DNA of 64,000 nucleotides from Symbiodinium natans (GCA_905221605.1 CAJNDS010002488.1:62001-126000); one strand, 5' to 3'; shown: positions 42,078-52,979, counted from the stretch's first letter. Translations and numbers: made by a program. The notes: generated by a model not told the origin, from the sequence alone.

Positions 42078-43720
42078 CTACGAGGCCATCAGTTGATCTT
42101 GCACTACACTGCTGTCACCACCATGCTCAACAAATCCCCAGGTCACAACAGACCCGTCGCCCAGAATGGCAGCGAAGGCCCTGTGAGTCGCCTGGATCTG
42201 CTGCACGTCCTTGAGCTGGTCTTCTACGTGAATGCTGTGGCCACCACTGTGAGCTTCGCCCCAGGTCACTACAGACCCATCGCCCCTAATGGCAGCAAAA
42301 GCAGACGTGGTGGCTTGGATCTGCTGCACGTCCTTCAGCTGATCTTGCACTCCACTGCTGTCACCTCCATAGGCGGCCGTGCCCCAGGCCACAACAGATC
42401 CATCGCCCAGAATGGCAGCGAAAGCCCTGCCTGAAGATTGGATATGCTGAACGTCCCTGAGGTGATCTTGCACAGCACTGCTGTCGCCACCGAAGCGAGC
42501 ATCGCCCCAGGTCACAACAGACCCATCGCCCCGAATGGCAGCAAAGGCCCTGCTGTTAGCTTGGATCTGCTGAACGTCCGTTAGCTGGTCTTTCACACCG
42601 CTGCTGCTTCCACCGCAACCAGCATCGCCCCAGGTCACAACAGATCCATCACTCAAAATTGCAGCAAATGCGTCGCCAGATGCTTGGACCTGCAGGACTC
42701 CCTTCAAGGGCTTTTCCACATGACTGCAGTCACCACCGCAGCCACCATGGCCCCAAGTCACAACGGATCCATCGCCGAGAATCGCAGCAAATGCCTGATC
42801 GCAGGACTGAATCTGCTGCACATCCTTCAGCTGACCTTGCACAGCACTGCTGTCGCCACCAAAACGGGCATCGCCCCAGGTCACGACGGACCCATTGCCC
42901 AGAACAGCAGCAAATGCATAAGCAGATGCTTGAATCTGCCGTACGTCCTTCAGCTGATCTTGTACAGCACCGCTGTCGCCACCATGGCCAATATGGCCCC
43001 AAGCCACAACTGACCCGTCACCCAGAATGGCAGCGAACGCGTCTTCACACGCTTGAATCTGCTGCACGTCCTTCAATTGATGCTTCAAAAAGCTGCTGTC
43101 GCCGCCACAAACAGCATCGCCCCAGGCCACGACCGACCCATCGCCCAGAATGGCAGCAAAAGCCCTCCAGGAAGATTGGATCTGCTGGATATTCATCAGC
43201 TGATCCTTCACATAACTGCTGTCGCCACCTCGGCCCACATCGCCCCAGGTCACCGCAGACCCATCGCCCAGAACGGCAGCAAAAGCACAGTGGTTGCTGC
43301 GAACAAGAACCCGGCTCACCTGCAAGGTCAGTGTCTCACCACTCTGCAGCCCAGATTCCTCAAGTGTGGCAGCTCCATCCAGAACGCCTCCGGAGGAATC
43401 GAGGAGCCTTCCCCTTCCAGCTGCTAGAGCCTTCTGGGCTCTGCGTTTCACGGTTTCTACAGACCTTTGGTAGCTCAGTAACCATCTTATAATAATGGGC
43501 ACCCTTTTTTCGGTTGGTTACTGTTTCAGGGAACCGGCCTAAACCCTAAACCCTAAACCCTAAACCCTAAACCCTAAACCCTAAACCCTAAACCCTAAAC
43601 CCTAAACCCTAAACCCTAAACCCTAAAGGGTACTACTGGGCTGCCAAGAGACTCATCCAGCCTGGCTTCCAGTGAAACAGACCGGCCGCTTAGCAGGCCC
43701 ACCTCAATCGTGAGGGGCAT
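42078..43720 (-). pseudogene. Ubl-RCC1 copy C, split by a MITE near its 5' end
   Basis: The original start is at 43720 (MPLTIEVGLLSGRSVSLEARLDES, 43720 down to 43649). The coding sequence resumes at 43464 (TVETVKRRAQKALAAGRGRLLDSSGGVLDGAATLEESGLQSGETLTLQV) and runs through ten intact RCC1-like repeats to QDQLMAS. The break is a 184-bp MITE flanked by AGAC. An ATG inside the MITE (43502) is in frame with the remainder, giving a 474-residue frame (MPIIIRWLLSYQRS + VETVKRR...). The gene may therefore still be expressed with an altered, shortened ubiquitin-like domain. All ten propeller repeats are uninterrupted, so the insertion is probably recent. Confidence 0.85.
43465..43648. mobile_element. 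Family-1 MITE inside gene C, carrying a CCCTAAA array
   Basis: The inverted ends are CTTTGGTAGCTCAGTA and the inverse of CTTGGCAGCCCAGTA. AGAC flanks it on both sides (43461-43464 and 43649-43652), a 4-bp target duplication whose single copy restores the Ubl coding frame. A CCCTAAA array fills 43538-43627. The sequence to its left (AACCATCTTATAATAATGGGCACC...CGGTTGGTTACT) matches 36716-36842. Confidence 0.85.
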
Positions 43721-43735
43721 GATTTCAAGGGGTAT

Positions 43736-43876
43736 AAGGAGGGACCCTTAGTCTTATTCCCCTATATAAGGCCTATATATATATAAATATATACGTTATG
43801 TAGTCCCTATATACCTAAGTAGCCGCTAAATAACCCCCAAATAACCCCTAAGGTCCCTGGTGAGGGTCCCTCCCTT
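43736..43876. mobile_element. Foldback element just upstream of copy C
   Basis: AAGGAGGGACCCT at 43736 recurs inverted as AGGGTCCCTCCCTT ending at 43876. The interior is AT-rich (CCTATATATATATAAATATATACG). It begins 16 bp upstream of the original start codon, so it lies in the promoter region. Confidence 0.5.
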
Positions 43877-43879
43877 AGT

Positions 43880-44280
43880 CCCTTGAATGATGCTCCTAGG
43901 TACAACTCTTCACTACCTCATGTAGTCAGCTGAAGACCTGGCAGTCTGTCTTACACTTGTGGCGGCTGTCTCAATGCTTGCTTCTATAGCAGCGTTTACT
44001 GTGTGAGGGAGTCTAGAGTCTAGAATTTGGCCTTGAACATCGTCAGCGCGCAAGCGTCGTCCCTTTCGGGGCATTCCCCTCATCAAGGTAGGCCCCTCTC
44101 GGTTTAGGGTTTAGGGTTGAAGTCGCCCAGGCATGAGCCAGGGGGTAAGACAGGGAGGGCGCGCCCGTCGTTCTATAGAAAGCATGTACGCCCCTCAACA
44201 ACAATCAGTACAATACGGGATATACAGATGCCCGCTGATATGCACTGCAGCCCACAACAAAATGGATTCGCACCTTTGTT
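43880..44280. other. Intergenic, no gene
   Basis: Unique sequence with a single TTTAGGG pair at 44102. Confidence 0.35.
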
Positions 44281-44285
44281 GGTTA

Positions 44286-44355
44286 CCTTGTACTAACGGT
44301 CCTTCATAGATAATAGAGGGTACTGTCATCCTTATGAAGGACTGTTCGTACAAGG
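44286..44355. mobile_element. Family-6 foldback element
   Basis: CCTTGTACTAACGGTCCTTCATA (44286-44308) is repeated inverted at 44332-44355 with two mismatches. The right arm and its flank (GGAACATCCCAA) recur at 58191-58222 and, diverged, at 3523-3556. Confidence 0.55.
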
Positions 44356-44599
44356 AGGAACATCCCAATTTGTGGCTACATTGGCTACCTTCTTGCAGGG
44401 TTTGCACTCTATAGTCAGATACTAGCCCCGGCCCAGCCCCCCAGCCTCCCCCCCCCCCCAAAAAAAAAACAAAAAAAACCGGAAGAGAGTACTTTGATTT
44501 GTAGGCCGTGCTTCTTCAACCCTTTCCAAATAACCGTCCGCAAAAAAGCAGGTGTGGGCTCTTAAGGCAGTGTACCCTAGACCGTATAAACCCTCGAGA

Positions 44600-45560
44600 G
44601 CCAACCTCCCTAATCCCTAAACCCTAAACCCTAAACCCTAAAGAACCCCCCCCCTATGCCCTTAAGCTGGACTTCTTCTTCTCCCGAACCTCGCACCGTA
44701 AATAGAAAGATGGGCGCAGGGTTCAGGGTTGAGGCTTTACCTGAAGGCTCCTCATGTAGTTCCTTTCTGGGAAATCTCTGGGGGAGAATAAAAAGTCCAG
44801 CCTTTAGGTATAGGGTTCAGGGTTGAAGGTTGGGGCTTTTGGGGGTTGAGGGTTTGGCCTCTCAGCTTAGAAATCCCCCGAAACCCTAAACCCTAAACCC
44901 TAAACCCTGAAACCCCCCCCCCCCCCGCCCTCAAAGGGTCCTCCGCGGAGGAGTCTCCCTTGGCCGAACGATCCACAGCCTCCTGAGATGTAGCTTTCAG
45001 GCTACCTCAACCCTACTTCCGGAGCCCTAAACCCTAAACCCTAAACCCTAAACCTTAAACCCTAAGCCCTAAACCCTAAGCCCTAAGCCCTAAACCCTAA
45101 ACCCTAAACCCTGGTGTTTAGGGTGTAGGGTTCAGGGTGTTTAGGGAGGGCTCTTGGATTTGGGTTTAAGGTTCACGTGGGGTGGAGGGCATAGGCTGCC
45201 TACTGTACCGATATCCGGAGTCCCTTTTTGGGCTTTTTTGGGTTCGGGGGCACTCAGTGTTGCAGGGAAATTCAATGTAGGGTCAGGGCTTTGAAAGTTT
45301 TGTGCTCTGGGAAAAAGTATAGCATATCCCTGCTCACCGTCATCCCCCTCGAAGAACTTCCCTTACCTTGCACTCATGTTGCCCTAGTTGCTACTTGAGA
45401 ATGTCCATGACTCTTTGACGGAGATCAAGAAGAAATCCGCGGCTGTTGCAAACATCCCCTAAACCCTACCCCTTAACCCTAAACCCTGAACCCTGAACCC
45501 TGAACCCTGAACCCTGAACCCTGAACCCTAAACCCTAAACCCTAAACCCTAAACCCTACG
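44600..45560. repeat. Heptamer tracts with CCCTAAG and CCCTGAA blocks
   Basis: CCCTAAA at 44612-44642 and 44880-44910, CCCTAAA/CCCTAAG at 45025-45112, CCCTGAA block then CCCTAAA at 45472-45560. C runs occur near 44450 and 44913. No gene lies between. Confidence 0.7.
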
Positions 45561-45579
45561 CGGTGGCGGCCCCTGGGCG

Positions 45580-47185
45580 GTTTAGGGTTTAGGGTTTAGG
45601 GTTGAAGGTTTAGGGTTTAGGGTTCAGGGCTCAGGGTTGAGGGTTTAGGAGGGGGGGGGGGGGGGGGGGTTTTAAAGTCTGCAGTTTAGGGGTTTAGGGC
45701 TTCGTGGCTTAAGGGTGTAAGGGTGCCAAGGGTTTAGGGCTTTGGGAAAGGGGATGTAGGACCCGACTCATCATCCCAAACGCACGACTCCCCGCCTGAT
45801 CCTTCAAGCGTTTCACCTCCGCCTGCACCGACGTGCGTGGTTCTGATCCCAGAGAGCCCCCTTAACTAGGGATCCTGAGTATGATGTAAGGTATCTTCCT
45901 TCTGTAGCAAGGAAGGAATATTGAGTGAATCATTGTCAAATTGCACTAATAGTCGTCACGAATACAGAAGATATTTACGAAACAGATTATATAAACATGT
46001 CAGTGGTCCATGCAATTGCAACGAAAAGACGATTACTTTTGGTCGCAGTCTTTCTTGTGAGCCTGGGGTTCAGGGAAAATGCAGTACCCTACATATAATC
46101 ACCAAAAGGGTTTATATAGGGGGGGAATTTAAGGTTCACAGGGCTTCAGGATATATGGGGCCTAGGATGTTTGAGCCACATAACTATTAAGGTTGAAGGG
46201 TTTCTATGATAGGGCTTAGGATTATTTGGGGTTAAAGGACTACGGGTGCATCCTTGCATTGCCTAGGATGGTTTTAGAGTTCAGGGTTCAGGGTTTGTGG
46301 TTTAGGGTTGAGTTTCCGTGGTTGATGAAGACACGCTGTCGGCTCTCAAGAAGCGTAAACCCTGCTTAAACTCTATAAACCCTAAACCCATGTTGTGAAT
46401 ACTGGACCGTATTGCCTCAGTCTTCACAATGGGGCGTCGGCATGAACAGCGCCTTACGTGGCCGGTTCGCTCTATCCTAAACTCAGAACCTCATCATCAG
46501 TCCTAGAATCTAAAACTCTGAGCCTAAACCCTAAACCCCAACCCAGTCAGCTTCAACCCCCCCCCCCCCCCCCAGAAGTGCGCTAGCCTCCAGCGTCATG
46601 TCTTCGATGACGCTGCGAACCTTCTCGGGCCGGCCCACGCGAACAGCCTGGTGTCTGAGGGAGTGTCAGGCATAGTTTAGGGTTTAGGGTTTGGGATTAG
46701 GGTTTAGGATTTGGGTTTAGGGTTTTTGGTTCAGGGTTTAGCCATACTAACTTGGATGTAGGGTTTCGAGTTCAGGTTTGTAGGGTCTATGGGTCTTGCC
46801 AGAAAGGTCGCAGGTTCGCAAGAACTCCCTCTTGACAGGCATAGGTCAATTCCCTGAACTGTTCCTGGGATCCGAAATCCTTTACGGCTTGGGCGGCTTT
46901 AGGGTTAGGGTTTAGGGTTTAGGGTTTAGGGTTTAGGGTTTAGGGTTTAGGTTTTAGGGTTTAGGGTTTAGGCTAAGGGTTAAGGGTTCAGGGTTTAGGG
47001 TTTAGGGTTGCAACTTCATGAGCCCTCAAACCCATCCCTGCCAGCTTCAACCCCACAATCACTACGACTTTTATCTTACTAGAGTCTCACTTACTAGAAA
47101 AAAGTCCCTAAACCCTAAACCTTCTTTACCGAAACGTTCTGGCAGTCCCCGAAAATTAAAAAATTGAGCGAAGGGTCTAGGGTCA
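45580..47185. other. Intergenic; includes an AT-richer stretch
   Basis: TTTAGGG at 45580-45640, then a G20 run. At 45890-46130 the sequence is AT-richer and free of heptamers; its open frame (to 46190) lacks an ATG and any motif. TTTAGGG arrays follow at 46676-46735 and 46900-47010. Confidence 0.4.
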
Positions 47186-47290
47186 CCCTAAACCCCAAAC
47201 CCCAAACCCCAAACCCCAAACCCCAAACCCCAAACCCCAAACCCCAAACCCCAAACCCCAAACCCCAAACCCTAAACCCTAAATCCTAAA
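47186..47290 (-). repeat. (CCCCAAA)n array
   Basis: About twelve perfect CCCCAAA units, with CCCTAAA only at the edges: a single-base heptamer variant fixed across the block. Confidence 0.95.
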
Positions 47291-48264
47291 GTCGAAACCC
47301 TAAACCCCAGCGCTAAACACTAAACCGGCTCGAGGGTCTTAGGGTTCTCGGACCCTTTCAGCCACGTGATAGCAAGGGCACCGTTGGTTTAGGACTTAGG
47401 GTTTAGGGTTTGGGGTTTGGGGTTTGGGGTTTGGAACCCAGAAATCGAAAGAGGTCAGAAGGGCGCCAGTGGGCTTCCTAGAATGCTTAAGCCCCAAAAT
47501 GAAGCCCTTTCCCCAAAAACCAAAAACAGAGGCAAACTTGTTCCACATCCCAGGATGCCTATGGCTTCAAGTGCCCCCCCCGTCCCCCCCCCCCCCCCCC
47601 CCCCTCCCTGTCGCTTTTGCAAGCACGCCCTGTTCCGGCTTCTCCGGGTTTGGGCTGGAGAGGGTTTAGGGTTTAGGGTTTAGGGTTTGGGGTTTGGGGT
47701 TTCGGGTTTCTGGGGGGCAGGGTTGGAGGGGTCTCTGCGCAGGTTTTGGGCCCTGTTGTTCAGTCCCGTTTCGGATGTTGGGGAACAAAAGTTTGCATCC
47801 GTAATCTTGACTGTTCCTGGGCCCATTGAGTGGAGCTTTTGGAGCATGATTTTTTTTCTCAGAGATTGTCGGTGGCCTTGACGGGCAGCATCTGTTGCGT
47901 CGCTACGTGCTCAGTAGCTGTTCTTGTACAGCATGGCTGTCACCTCCATGGCGATCATGGCCCCAGGTCACGACAGACCCATCACACAGAATCGCAGCAA
48001 AAGCACCGCTGCCGTCAACTTTATGCTTGGTTGCCTGGGTCTGCTGCACGCCCTTTTGCTGATCTTGTTCTACTGTCGCCACCCGCACGAGACCCGCCCC
48101 AGGTCACAACTGACCCATCACCCAGAATGGCAGCAAAAGCCCTGGTGGTGGACTGGATATGCCGCACGTCCTTCAACATGCCTTGCACCGCACTGCTGTC
48201 GCCATCAGAATCAAAATCGCCCCAGGTCACAACCGACCCATCGCCCAGGATGGCAGCAAAAGCA

Positions 48265-48312
48265 CCTAAACCCTAAACCCTAAACCTTAAACCCTAAACC
48301 CTAAACCCTAAA
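48265..48312 (-). repeat. CCCTAAA array inserted in an RCC1 coding unit
   Basis: The normal unit reads GCAGCAAAAGC + a few bases + GGTAGCTTGGATCTG. Here GCAGCAAAAGCAC is followed by about seven CCCTAAA units and then TTGGTAGCCTGGATCTG, so the array was inserted with little or no loss of target. Confidence 0.9.
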
Positions 48313-48421
48313 TTGGTAGCCTGGATCTGCTGTATGTCCTTGAGCTGACCTTGCACACTTCTGCTGTCACCACCCCGGCAAGCAACGCCCCAGGTCACAA
48401 CGGACCCGTTGCCCAGATGGC

Positions 48422-48498
48422 GGGTTTAGGGTTTAGGGTTTTAGGGTTTAGGGTTTAGGGCTTAGGGTTTAGGGTTTAGGGTTTAGGCTTTAGGGTTC
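48422..48498 (+). repeat. TTTAGGG array inserted in an RCC1 coding unit, opposite orientation
   Basis: The normal unit reads CCCAGAATGGCAGCAAACGC. Here CCCAGATGGC is followed by about eleven TTTAGGG-like units and then CAGCAAACGC. The array runs opposite to the one 110 bp away. Confidence 0.9.
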
Positions 48499-49549
48499 AG
48501 CAAACGCAGCACCTTTCCAAGAATGTTTGGTGACTTGGATCTGCTGCACATCCTTTAGCTGATGTTGCACATCAGTGCTGTCGCCACCATGGAGGGCATG
48601 GCCCCAGGTGACAACAGACCCATCGCCCAGAATGGCCGCAAAGGCACCGTCGGATGCTTGGATGTGCTGCGTGTCCTTCAGCTGACCTTGCAAGGGCTGC
48701 TGTCGCCACCGTACTCAGCAAGTCCCCAGGTCACAACAGACCCATCGCTCAGTATGGCAGCAAAAGCCCCGGCGGTCGCCTGATGCTGAACAGAGCTGCT
48801 GTCACCACCACAACCAGAATCGCCCCAGGTCACAACAGACCCATCGCCCAGACTCGCAGCAAAGGACCTGGTGGTGGCTTGGATCCGCTGTACATCCTTG
48901 AGCTGATGCTGAACAGAGCTGCTGTCACCACCACAACAGAATCGCCCCAGGTCACAACAGACCCATCGCCCAGAATGGCAGCAAACACCCTACTGCTAGC
49001 TTGGATCTGCTGAGCGTCCTTCAGCTGACCTTCAATAGCACTCATGTCACTAATTCTGCTTCGGCCCCAGGCCACAACAGACCCATCGCCCAGCATCGCT
49101 GCAAACGCACATTCACAAGCTTACATCTGCTGGACATGCCTGAGTTGCCCCTCAACATCACTGCTATTGCCGCCAAGGCGGACATCACCCCAGGTCACCA
49201 CCGACCCATCGCCCAGGATGGTAGCAAAAGCATAGGCGTTGGCACAAACCTGGACCCCACCCACCTGCCAGGTTAGCACATCGCCACTCTGCAGCCCAGA
49301 TGCCTCAAGTGTGGCTGCTCCGTCCAGAACGCCTCCGGAGGAGTCCAAGAGTCGTCCACTGCCGACTGCCAGAGCCTTCTGTGCTCTGCTTTTCAAGGCG
49401 TCTACACACTCATCCGGTCCTGCTGCCACTGACACGGACCTGCCGCTTAGCAGGCTCACCGTGATCGTGAGCGACATGATACGCGAAACCCCAAGCCCCA
49501 AAACCAAAGCCAGACCCAACACCCGCTCAACCCTCTAATTACAACCCAA

Positions 49550-49770
49550 ACCCTTTAAACCCCTAAACCACCTAAACCCTAAACCCTAAACCCTAAACCC
49601 GAAATACTAAACCCTACATAAATCCTCAAATGCCTGAAAACCGCCCTGCCTCCCCTAAACCCTAAGCACTGAGCAGCCAATTGTGGCGATGCTTTGGGCC
49701 GGTAAGCTGAATCTGCGAGCTACCCTAAAAGCCCTATGTCCTAAACCAGGTAAAGCTGCGGTTTAGGGTT
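49550..49770. other. Upstream flank of copy D
   Basis: CCCTAAA tract at 49570-49605 and unique sequence. No promoter motif recognised. Confidence 0.4.
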
Positions 49771-49990
49771 TAGGGTTTAGGGTTTAGGGTTTAGGGTTTA
49801 GGGTTTAGGGTTTAGGGTTTAGGGTTTAGGGTTCAGGGGCAGCCTGGCCTTGACGCCCCGATTCCGCAGGCCCTCGCAGATGTTGTCCACGGCCACCTCA
49901 GACTTCAAGCCCAGCACCCCCCCAACTGCCCTTGATGCATAGGGTTTAGGGTTTAGGGTTTAGGGTTTAGGGTTTAGGTTTAGGGTTTCG
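49761..49990 (+). repeat. Two TTTAGGG arrays
   Basis: Near-perfect heptamers at 49761-49836 and 49939-49988, with about 100 bp of unique sequence between. Confidence 0.95.
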
Positions 49991-50021
49991 GGGTATATAT
50001 GCCCCCTTTGTTAAAGGTAGT

Positions 50022-50054
50022 TGGGGGGGGAGGGGGGGGGGGTGGGGGGGGGGT

Positions 50055-50088
<34 letters not shown>

Positions 50089-50099
50089 CGGGGGGAGGA
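50022..50099 (+). repeat. 78-bp almost pure G tract
   Basis: Guanine throughout apart from isolated A, T or C interruptions, including an uninterrupted run of more than 30 G. Strong G-quadruplex potential; the exact length in the assembly is unreliable. Confidence 0.95.
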
Positions 50100-50216
50100 G
50101 CAGGTAAACCAAAACCCGAAACCTTAAGATTTGCATGGGCCAAACCCGAACCCCAAACTGCCCTCATCACGAGACGCGCACTCGGCCTACTAGTTCTGTC
50201 ACAAAAGCTCCTGAAT

Positions 50217-51370
50217 GGTTTAGGGTTTAGGGTTTAGGGTTTAGGGTTTAGGGTTGAGGGGTAATCTGGGTCCCAGGTATTACAATACACCCTAGTGAAA
50301 ATCTTGTTTGGGCGGTCTTATACGCTTAGGGCGATTTTCAACTAGCTGTTTTCTGTACGAGGCTTCCCTCACAAGGATGCATGTCATAGTCAAACCTCGT
50401 CTGACAAGAAGTCCCCCACAAAAAGTACCCCATTGAGACTCAACCCTAGACCCCCCCCCCCCCCCCCCGCTAAACCCTAAACCCTAACCCTAAACCCTAA
50501 ACCCTAAACCCCGTATCTGAAGACATCAACCGAGACTGTCAGGACCTGGGGCGCCGCACGTTGCTGTCCGAGGTTGCCATGACAGGGGTCATTCCCAGAA
50601 TCTGCATGCACATGACAGGCAAAGCCACCCTAAACCCTCAACCCTCAACCCTCAACCCTAAACCCTAAACCCTAAACCCTAAACCATTCAGGAGCTTTGT
50701 GAACTCCTCTGGGCCCTCTTCAAACCCCAAGTCACTTTCCCCAACCCCACCCCACCCGACCCTGAGGAGCCCTCTATGGACTGCACAGAGCACTCTGTTG
50801 ACTTCCTCGTGCCTCTGGACCGCAGGGTTTGGGGTTTAGGGTTTCGGGCTTAGGGTTTGGGGTTTGGGGTTTGGGTTTAGGACGGTGTGCGTTTCGGGTT
50901 TAGGGCATAGGGCCCAGTGAGTCGAGGCCTGTAGGAATCGCAGCAGGGGCTCTAAACTGATTTCAGGAAGACGGGTGTTGCGGTTTAGTTTCAAGTTTGT
51001 CGGGTTTAGGGTTTGTACTTAGTATTTAGGGAAAACCCGAACCCTAAACTTTGGCCCTAAACTCCATAAACTACCCAAAGCCGAAAGCATGATTCCCTTG
51101 TGGCAGATGTGCATGTGCATGTGCACGCGGAGCCTTTGTCCAGAAGTGCAGAATTTGAACCGAGACACCTAAGCGAAGGAGCGAAGACACGGGGAGCGCA
51201 GGGACACCCAAAACACCCAAAAAGAACCAAAGCCCTGTAAGTCTTGATCCTAAACGCCCTAAGCCCTGCACCCTACCTACTGTACACCCTGAATCTAATA
51301 CACCCTAATCCCAAACCCTAAACCCTAAACCCTAAACCCTAAACCCTAAACCCTAAACCTTCAACTATCC
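50217..51370. other. Heptamer tracts, no gene
   Basis: TTTAGGG at 50217-50255, C17 run then CCCTAAA at 50452-50510, CCCTCAA/CCCTAAA at 50630-50685, TTTGGGG at 50826-50880, CCCTAAA at 51314-51360. The intervening sequence has no recognised gene. Confidence 0.6.
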
Positions 51371-51800
51371 TAAACCCTGACCTTCGTTGAACTTTCGTAT
51401 ATGTAAGTAGCTTGGAGGAAATCCCCACGCCAGAGTGCCATCACATGTGCGTCACAAGACCAGGAACCTTCATGGATGGTCTTGGAGCACACAACAGCAC
51501 CATGTCCAGGGACAAGGTGCCACCAAGCACCAGCAGCCCTGGCACATGCCCCCCCCCATGGCATGGCCGGAGAGGTGGCGGCCATCATGGCTCGGCCATG
51601 CAACACCAGAGATCCTCCGTTGATCCAAGGGCCCTTCTGAGGTCACCCATTGTGGCTGGCGTCTCGTCGAGCCTCTTGTTGTGGATCCGATATCCCGAAC
51701 CAGCTGTCTGCTGCACAACTCCCTGGCCGCCCTGCATAATTCTAAGCCCTGAGCCCTAATCCCTGCACTCTAACACGACCTGGCTTACAGTTCGCTGGAT
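51371..51800. other. Unique stretch with overlapping unconvincing open frames
   Basis: Open frames on both strands (51412-51759 plus, 51470-51718 minus) overlap fully and carry no recognised motif. No gene is called. Confidence 0.3.
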
Positions 51801-51802
51801 GT

Positions 51803-51894
51803 TCTAAGGGTAGTTTCATGGTCCCTCAATATGGGCCCTACAGGCCCCTGTAGAACCCGGGACAATATTCAGGGACCATGTAACTACCCTTAGA
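51803..51894. mobile_element. Complete family-2 MITE (92 bp)
   Basis: 30-bp terminal inverted repeats (TCTAAGGGTAGTTTCATGG on the left, TCTAAGGGTAGTTACATGG on the right strand) differ at two positions. GATGT flanks both sides (51798-51802 and 51895-51899), a clean 5-bp target duplication. There is no coding capacity. Confidence 0.85.
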
Positions 51895-52184
51895 GATGTG
51901 GGTCCGTTTCAGTCTACTAGGGTTTATCGGGTTGATATAGAGACGCGCTTGTGTTGTAGTATGGGTCCTCATCCCAAGCTCTGTCTGTGTATGGATCCTC
52001 GAATGTGGGAACTGTATCTCCAGGTTTGGGTCGAGCAAATTGGGGGGGTTTAGGAAAATAGGGGACTCCAAAATGGCCTCACTAGATCCCGGAGAAGGGC
52101 TTAGGGATAAAAGGATGGAGGTTGCCACTGAGGCGTGGTCCATCGCGGCCATTCCACGGTTCTAGAGGGTTTGAATGAGGGTTT

Positions 52185-52590
52185 AAGGCTTACAGGGTTT
52201 CGGGCTTAGGGTTTAGGGTTTAGGGCTTAAGGTTTAGGGTTTAGGGTTTAGGTATCATGACCCTGAACCCGAAAGCCCTCCTCCCCGAAACCCACATCAG
52301 CCGCGTCGCTGGTCTTCCCGGTGCCTGGTGGGCCCTGTATGACCTGAGCTACTATTTGCTTAAGAACCCGCCAAAAAACAGAATCCCTATATTGCCCTTT
52401 TTTGAGGTGTTCTTGAACACATAGTAGTGAGTGAAGGCACCACTTGGAGCCCTTTTTGGCTTAAGTAGGGTTAGTCGGGTGGGTTGGTGCCTCCTGCGAA
52501 CCTCTTTGAGGCTGCCGCAACCCTAAACCCTAAACCCTAAACCCTAAACCCTAAACCCTAAACCCTAAACCCTAAACCCTAAATCCTTAT
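52185..52590. other. TTTAGGG tract, unique sequence, CCCTAAA array
   Basis: TTTAGGG at 52205-52255 and CCCTAAA at 52521-52588 converge on about 270 bp of unique sequence without a gene. Confidence 0.7.
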
Positions 52591-52696
52591 CTTGTCGAGG
52601 CTCCCCGCACTGCTTAGCTGTAGGACCCCAGGGCAATCATGCGCCATCCGATGTAGAAGGACGCACAACGTGGAAAGACTTTCCTTTGGCTTGCTT

Positions 52697-52795
52697 ATCG
52701 TAAGGGTCCCATATACCTATGTAGTATACACTTGGGCCCTAAAACTACTATATGGGGACCCCTTAAGGGCCAAGCGTATGTACTATATAATTGCA
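52697..52795. mobile_element. Foldback element (family 10)
   Basis: AAGGGTCCCATATA and TATGTAGTATACACTTGGGCCC on the left face inverse copies TATATGGGGACCCCTT and GGGCCAAGCGTATGTACTATATA on the right. Arms are imperfect and there is no ORF of note. Confidence 0.5.
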
Positions 52796-52979
52796 TGGAC
52801 CCAGCGGGAGTATCGCAGACTGGTACAAGGCATCCGTACACCCTACTAAACATCCCAAACACCCAGACCCCGAACCCCACCCCAAAGCCCCTACAGTACG
52901 CCTCTTAAGTTGGTAGCCCTTGGACCCTTAACACTACAAGCCCCAAAGACCCCAAACCCTAAACCCTAAACCCTACAAA

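Larger units (their letters stand above)
47903..49477 (-). pseudogene. Ubl-RCC1 copy D, decayed and invaded by telomere-like arrays
   Basis: It starts MSLTITVSLLSGRSVSVAAGPDECVDALKSRAQKAL (49477) with a complete ubiquitin-like domain and a first repeat. ATGTAA replaces the usual ATCCAA (IQ) near 49121, an in-frame stop. Repeat fragments then continue in shifting frames (VVAWGRSRI..., GDSVVVV..., GAFAAILGDGSVVTWGHALHGG...) to 47903. Two heptamer arrays interrupt it: TTTAGGG-sense at 48422-48498 and CCCTAAA-sense at 48265-48312. Around each the RCC1 unit resumes almost at the base where it left off. An approximately 125-bp internal duplication (CAGAATCGCCCCAGG near 48818 and 48944) adds to the damage. 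Not functional. Confidence 0.9.

Noticed and set aside
42659-43492. 277-residue plus-strand frame over gene C
   Set aside because: Shadow of the RCC1 repeats; periodic HRPRSPQTHRPEWQQ translation follows the repeat period of the opposite strand.
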